Positions 61,625 to 64,000 of a stretch of 64,000 bases of DNA are shown here, one piece after another. The DNA is from Candidatus Thioglobus sp. (lineage in GTDB: Bacteria > Pseudomonadota > Gammaproteobacteria > PS1 > Pseudothioglobaceae). The stretch lies in contig JAOJBP010000003.1 in NCBI GenBank assembly GCA_028228555.1, positions 30,480 through 94,479 of the forward strand, written 5' to 3'. A model generated the notes under the pieces. That model saw only the letters and a program-made list of their open reading frames with translations, did no database searches and was not told the DNA's origin. The translations under genes and the position numbers were made by a program. Each line of letters starts with the position of its first letter. The stretch's first letter is position 1.

Positions 61625-62210
61625 ATGAAAACAAAGCATTTAGATGTAGGATGTGGAAATGACCCAAGAAACCCTTTTAACCAAGATTCCTTGCATGGCG
61701 TAGATATTATCAATCAAAAAAATAGATGTGAATTTTTATTATAAAAAGGTTAATATTATCCTGGAGGGCTTACCCTATGAAAACTCATACTTTGATTCAA
61801 TCTCAGCTTACGACTTTATCGAACACATACCTAGATTTGCAATTATAGACAGTCATACCACCTTTCCTTTTATCAACTTTATGAATGAAGCGTACAGGGT
61901 ATTAAAGCCTGGAGGTGTTTTTTATGCTATCACACCATGCTATCCTAGAATGGAGGCCTTTACTGACCCAACGCATGTAAACTTTATCACTAAAAAAACA
62001 CATACCTATTTTACATTTCCAAATTTAGCTGGGTCAATGTATGGATTTAACGGAAAATTTAGAGTTATCAAGGTAAAAAAAGTAAAGGCTTCCCAGGTTG
62101 GTAAAGAGGGTAGATTGTGGATTATTAGACTTTTAAAAGATGTGCTATATTCAATACTTTATATTAAGAAATCTCACATTATATGGAAATTCGAAGCAAT
62201 TAAGGAATGA
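61625..62210 (+). pseudogene. SAM-dependent methyltransferase interrupted by a frameshift
   Basis: From the ATG at 61625 the frame reads MKTKHLDVGCGNDPRNPF (SAM motif I) to GVDIINQKN and stops at 61744. A second frame (61728-62210, GTG or none) carries the rest: LEGLPYENSYFDSISAYDFI, EHIPRFAI, YRVLKPGGVFYAITPCYPR. Removing one A from the A7 run at 61716-61722 joins them into a continuous 194-residue protein with GVDIINQKIDVNFYYKKV at the junction. It may be a real lesion, a slippery phase-variable tract or a sequencing error. Likely sugar or lipid methyltransferase in LPS decoration. Confidence 0.75.
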
Positions 62211-62345
62211 TAGAAGATAGTAATATTATAAAAAATTAGATCAATAGTGAACCCTTTGGTGAAAAATTTAAAAAAGGAAATAAAAGGCTAGCCATGCTCG
62301 AGAGTCTGGTTCTTCATATTAAAAAATAGACTAAATTAAATATGA
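62211..62345. other. Gap with a possible coding remnant
   Basis: From 62206 a short frame is stopped by TAG after ten codons and then continues as INSEPFGEKFKKGNKRLAM and LESLVLHIKK before another stop. It may be the start of a decayed gene. Nothing else is recognisable. Confidence 0.25.
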
Positions 62346-63188
62346 TTAAAATAGAGCGAACCACTTCGTCTCTCCATTTACACGAACTCCGTGCACTGAC
62401 ATTTTAAAAGATTTTATTTCATATTTAAGAAACTTCTTCTCTTGGTATTTTTTTTGAAACTTGTTGTATTTACGAAAGAGCCAGCTTTGCTTTAATAAAT
62501 CTGAATTATATCGACTAGCCAGACTATCTTTATCTGTTAATCCTCTCTCTCTTTTCATGACGGATTGAGTAATAGATCCATAATGGTGCAGCCAAGAGCC
62601 TCCGGTAATCGCTGTTTTAATACCTTTTTCTCTTAAACTGTTAAAAAATAAAGTATCCTCATATCCCAATAAAGCTGGAACTGCCATAAAATAGCCTACA
62701 TCACTCCATACCGAACTGTGAACAGCTAAGCATACCGCATGCTTTCCGCCAAACCGTAAATAGTTACCTATACTTGGTATGGCATCTTTTACAAGTGCAT
62801 CGAAATCATAATCCAACTCTCCTTCTATTAAGGATGGTGAGATAACCTTAATATCATGCTTTTCAGCTGCATTAATAAGATTTTCAATCCATCCAGATGA
62901 AACAACTACATCATTATTCATAATGATTGTCCACTCAGACTGAAGAGACATAGCCCCCTGATTCCAGGCAACGCCACAGCCAAGGTTAGTTTTGTTAAGA
63001 ATAAGATCGCCCAAAGGTAGCGACTGCAAGTACTCCTGGGTTCCATCAGTGGAGCCATTATCCACAATTGCCAAGCGACTTAAATCATCTCCATTTTTAA
63101 TCATGCTATCAATACATTTTTTTGTATACTCGATGGCGTTATAGCAAGCGAATGTAACTGAATAATCAATATCTTTTATAGTTTTCAT
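62346..63188 (-). CDS. Glycosyltransferase family 2
   Basis: A 280-residue GT-A enzyme. YSVTFACYNAIEYTKKCIDSM, LAIVDNGSTDGTQEYLQSL, NLGCGVAWNQGAM and WTIIMNNDVVVSSGWIENL (NND in the DxD position) are typical of rhamnosyl- or N-acetylglucosaminyl-type GT2s. The frame runs 43 codons farther upstream, but the ATG at 63188 is preceded by AAGG seven bases away and aligns with the fold. It follows the next gene after 140 bases. Confidence 0.85.
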   Translation of the reverse strand: MKTIKDIDYSVTFACYNAIEYTKKCIDSMIKNGDDLSRLAIVDNGSTDGTQEYLQSLPLGDLILNKTNLGCGVAWNQGAMSLQSEWTIIMNNDVVVSSGWIENLINAAEKHDIKVISPSLIEGELDYDFDALVKDAIPSIGNYLRFGGKHAVCLAVHSSVWSDVGYFMAVPALLGYEDTLFFNSLREKGIKTAITGGSWLHHYGSITQSVMKRERGLTDKDSLASRYNSDLLKQSWLFRKYNKFQKKYQEKKFLKYEIKSFKMSVHGVRVNGETKWFALF

Positions 63189-63328
63189 AATAACCTTATT
63201 TAATAAATAGTTAGCTCTTTTAGATCGATCGAAACTATCGAATCTAAGCATAAAACACTGTAATAATATTTTAAAAAATTCTCCTGATTTTAACTTTAAG
63301 GCTATCACATAATGCAATTATTTGAATT

Positions 63329-64000
63329 TTATTTAATATATTTCCAAAAAGTATACTGAGAATATAAAGCGGCAATGATAAAACCGTGCCTACCATCTAA
63401 GAACCCTCGTCTAATAAAATACAACTTGAAAAATGTCCAAAATGGACTTATCAACGCCTTCAATATATTTCTTTTCTTTGGGCTAAGGCCTGAATAGTGG
63501 TTTTGTTTTTGAATAAATTCATCAATTGATTCGTAAGCAATATGTGTCATATGGTTTTTTAATTTTGAAACCTGGCCTTGAATTTGTACACTTTCGTGTA
63601 CAGGTAGTTCATTAAAAAATCCTTTACTTCTATTAAATAATCGAATTGTGTAATCTGGATACAGGCCGCACGTTTTAATATCTCTACCAAAGAAATTATT
63701 TAACCTTGCAACATAAAATCCATTTGATATTGGACTTTGTAACGTCTCAATAATTTCATATCTCAATTTTTCAGTAATCTCTTCATCTGCATCCAAAACA
63801 AACACCCAGTCATTACTTGCAAGCTCCACAGCTTTGTTTTTTTGGCAGCCAAAACCTAGCCATTCTTGATGCTCAACTCTTGCACCAAGCTTTTTGGCAA
63901 TATCACAGGTCTTGTCTATAGAACCGCTATCTAAAACCAAAATTTCATCTGCAAAAAGTGCAGATTGAATAGCATTTTTAATATGCTTTTCTTCATTTTT
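63329..64000 (-). CDS. Glycosyltransferase family 2, WaaE/KdtX-like (partial, N-terminus beyond window)
   Basis: The frame is open from the right edge: KNEEKHIKNAIQSALFADEI precedes LVLDSGSIDKTCDIAKKLGA, so at least 223 residues are inside the window and the true start is outside. EWLGFGCQKNKAVELASNDWV and LDADEEIT (DxD) are characteristic of LPS core beta-1,4-glucosyltransferase WaaE; GLYPDYTIRLFNRSKGFFNE and the hydrophobic C-terminal FWTFFKLYFIRRGFLDG follow. A TTG at 63940 is not a real start. Probable inner-core glucose transfer. Confidence 0.87.
   Translation of the reverse strand, partial: KNEEKHIKNAIQSALFADEILVLDSGSIDKTCDIAKKLGARVEHQEWLGFGCQKNKAVELASNDWVFVLDADEEITEKLRYEIIETLQSPISNGFYVARLNNFFGRDIKTCGLYPDYTIRLFNRSKGFFNELPVHESVQIQGQVSKLKNHMTHIAYESIDEFIQKQNHYSGLSPKKRNILKALISPFWTFFKLYFIRRGFLDGRHGFIIAALYSQYTFWKYIK

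Noticed and set aside
63189..63317. 43-codon extension of the GT2 gene
   Set aside because: The GT-A fold begins at YSVTFACYN; the ATG at 63188 has its own ribosome site.
1..64000. CRISPR array, complete insertion sequence, prophage or rRNA operon
   Set aside because: No spaced direct repeats, no transposase gene, no phage module and no rRNA-like sequence were seen.

Overview
The window is an AT-rich chromosomal segment of a sulfur-oxidising gammaproteobacterium. Gene content and protein sequences fit the SUP05 / Candidatus Thioglobus / vesicomyid and bathymodiolin thiotrophic symbiont clade. This rests on family recognition, because no database could be searched. The core is a complete reverse (oxidative) dissimilatory sulfite reductase operon, dsrABEFHCMKLJOPNR, on the minus strand (19798 down to 7382). 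Reduced sulfur is delivered through DsrEFH and DsrC, oxidised by the sirohaem enzyme DsrAB, and its electrons enter the DsrMKJOP membrane complex and DsrL. DsrN makes the amidated sirohaem and DsrR is a cysteine-less A-type protein.

Layout. 1-2.8 kb: oxaloacetate decarboxylase oadG/oadA (oadA runs off the left edge), tRNA-Leu(CAA), infA, metF. 2.8-7.2 kb: an HTH/coiled-coil protein, hemD with an unidentified partner, a CaCA cation antiporter, tsaE, amiC. 7.2-19.9 kb: the dsr operon, with a terminator after dsrR, a hairpin with a U-tract between dsrC and dsrM, and two dyads in front of dsrA. 20-22.9 kb: gltD, rplS (alone, with its own promoter and terminator), xerD. 22.9-29.5 kb: a glyoxylate-shunt block aceA-aceK-rraA-like-glcB with a divergent IclR-family regulator and palindromic candidate operators between them. 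29.5-35 kb: carA-mlaA-carB-greA. 35-38.4 kb: an HMA metal protein, thiS, a PP-loop/NFACT-R-like thiolation protein, prmA, a 55-residue orphan and a second DsrC-like protein. 38.4-45 kb: alaS, yciO, a PHP-domain RNase/phosphatase, rfaH, glmS.

45-51.5 kb is an accessory-looking lipid-modification cluster: a DUF2177 membrane protein, an FAD oxidoreductase, DUF1365, two different Cfa-type methyltransferases, DUF1295 and a truncated SOUL haem-binding gene. It is flanked by gene debris, including a possible recombinase remnant. 51.6-64 kb is envelope biosynthesis: a lipoprotein, galU-pgi, all four ADP-heptose genes (gmhB-hldD-hldE-gmhA), waaF, a polysaccharide deacetylase and several glycosyltransferases. 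One methyltransferase there is frameshifted in an A7 run.

The strongest leads are the dsrC-dsrM attenuator-like hairpin, the dyads at dsrA, the second DsrC-like protein that keeps only the penultimate cysteine, the double-methyltransferase lipid cluster with a decaying SOUL gene, MlaA without a lipobox between carA and carB, and a group of -10 boxes so close to start codons that they imply leaderless mRNAs. No CRISPR array, intact insertion sequence or prophage was seen.
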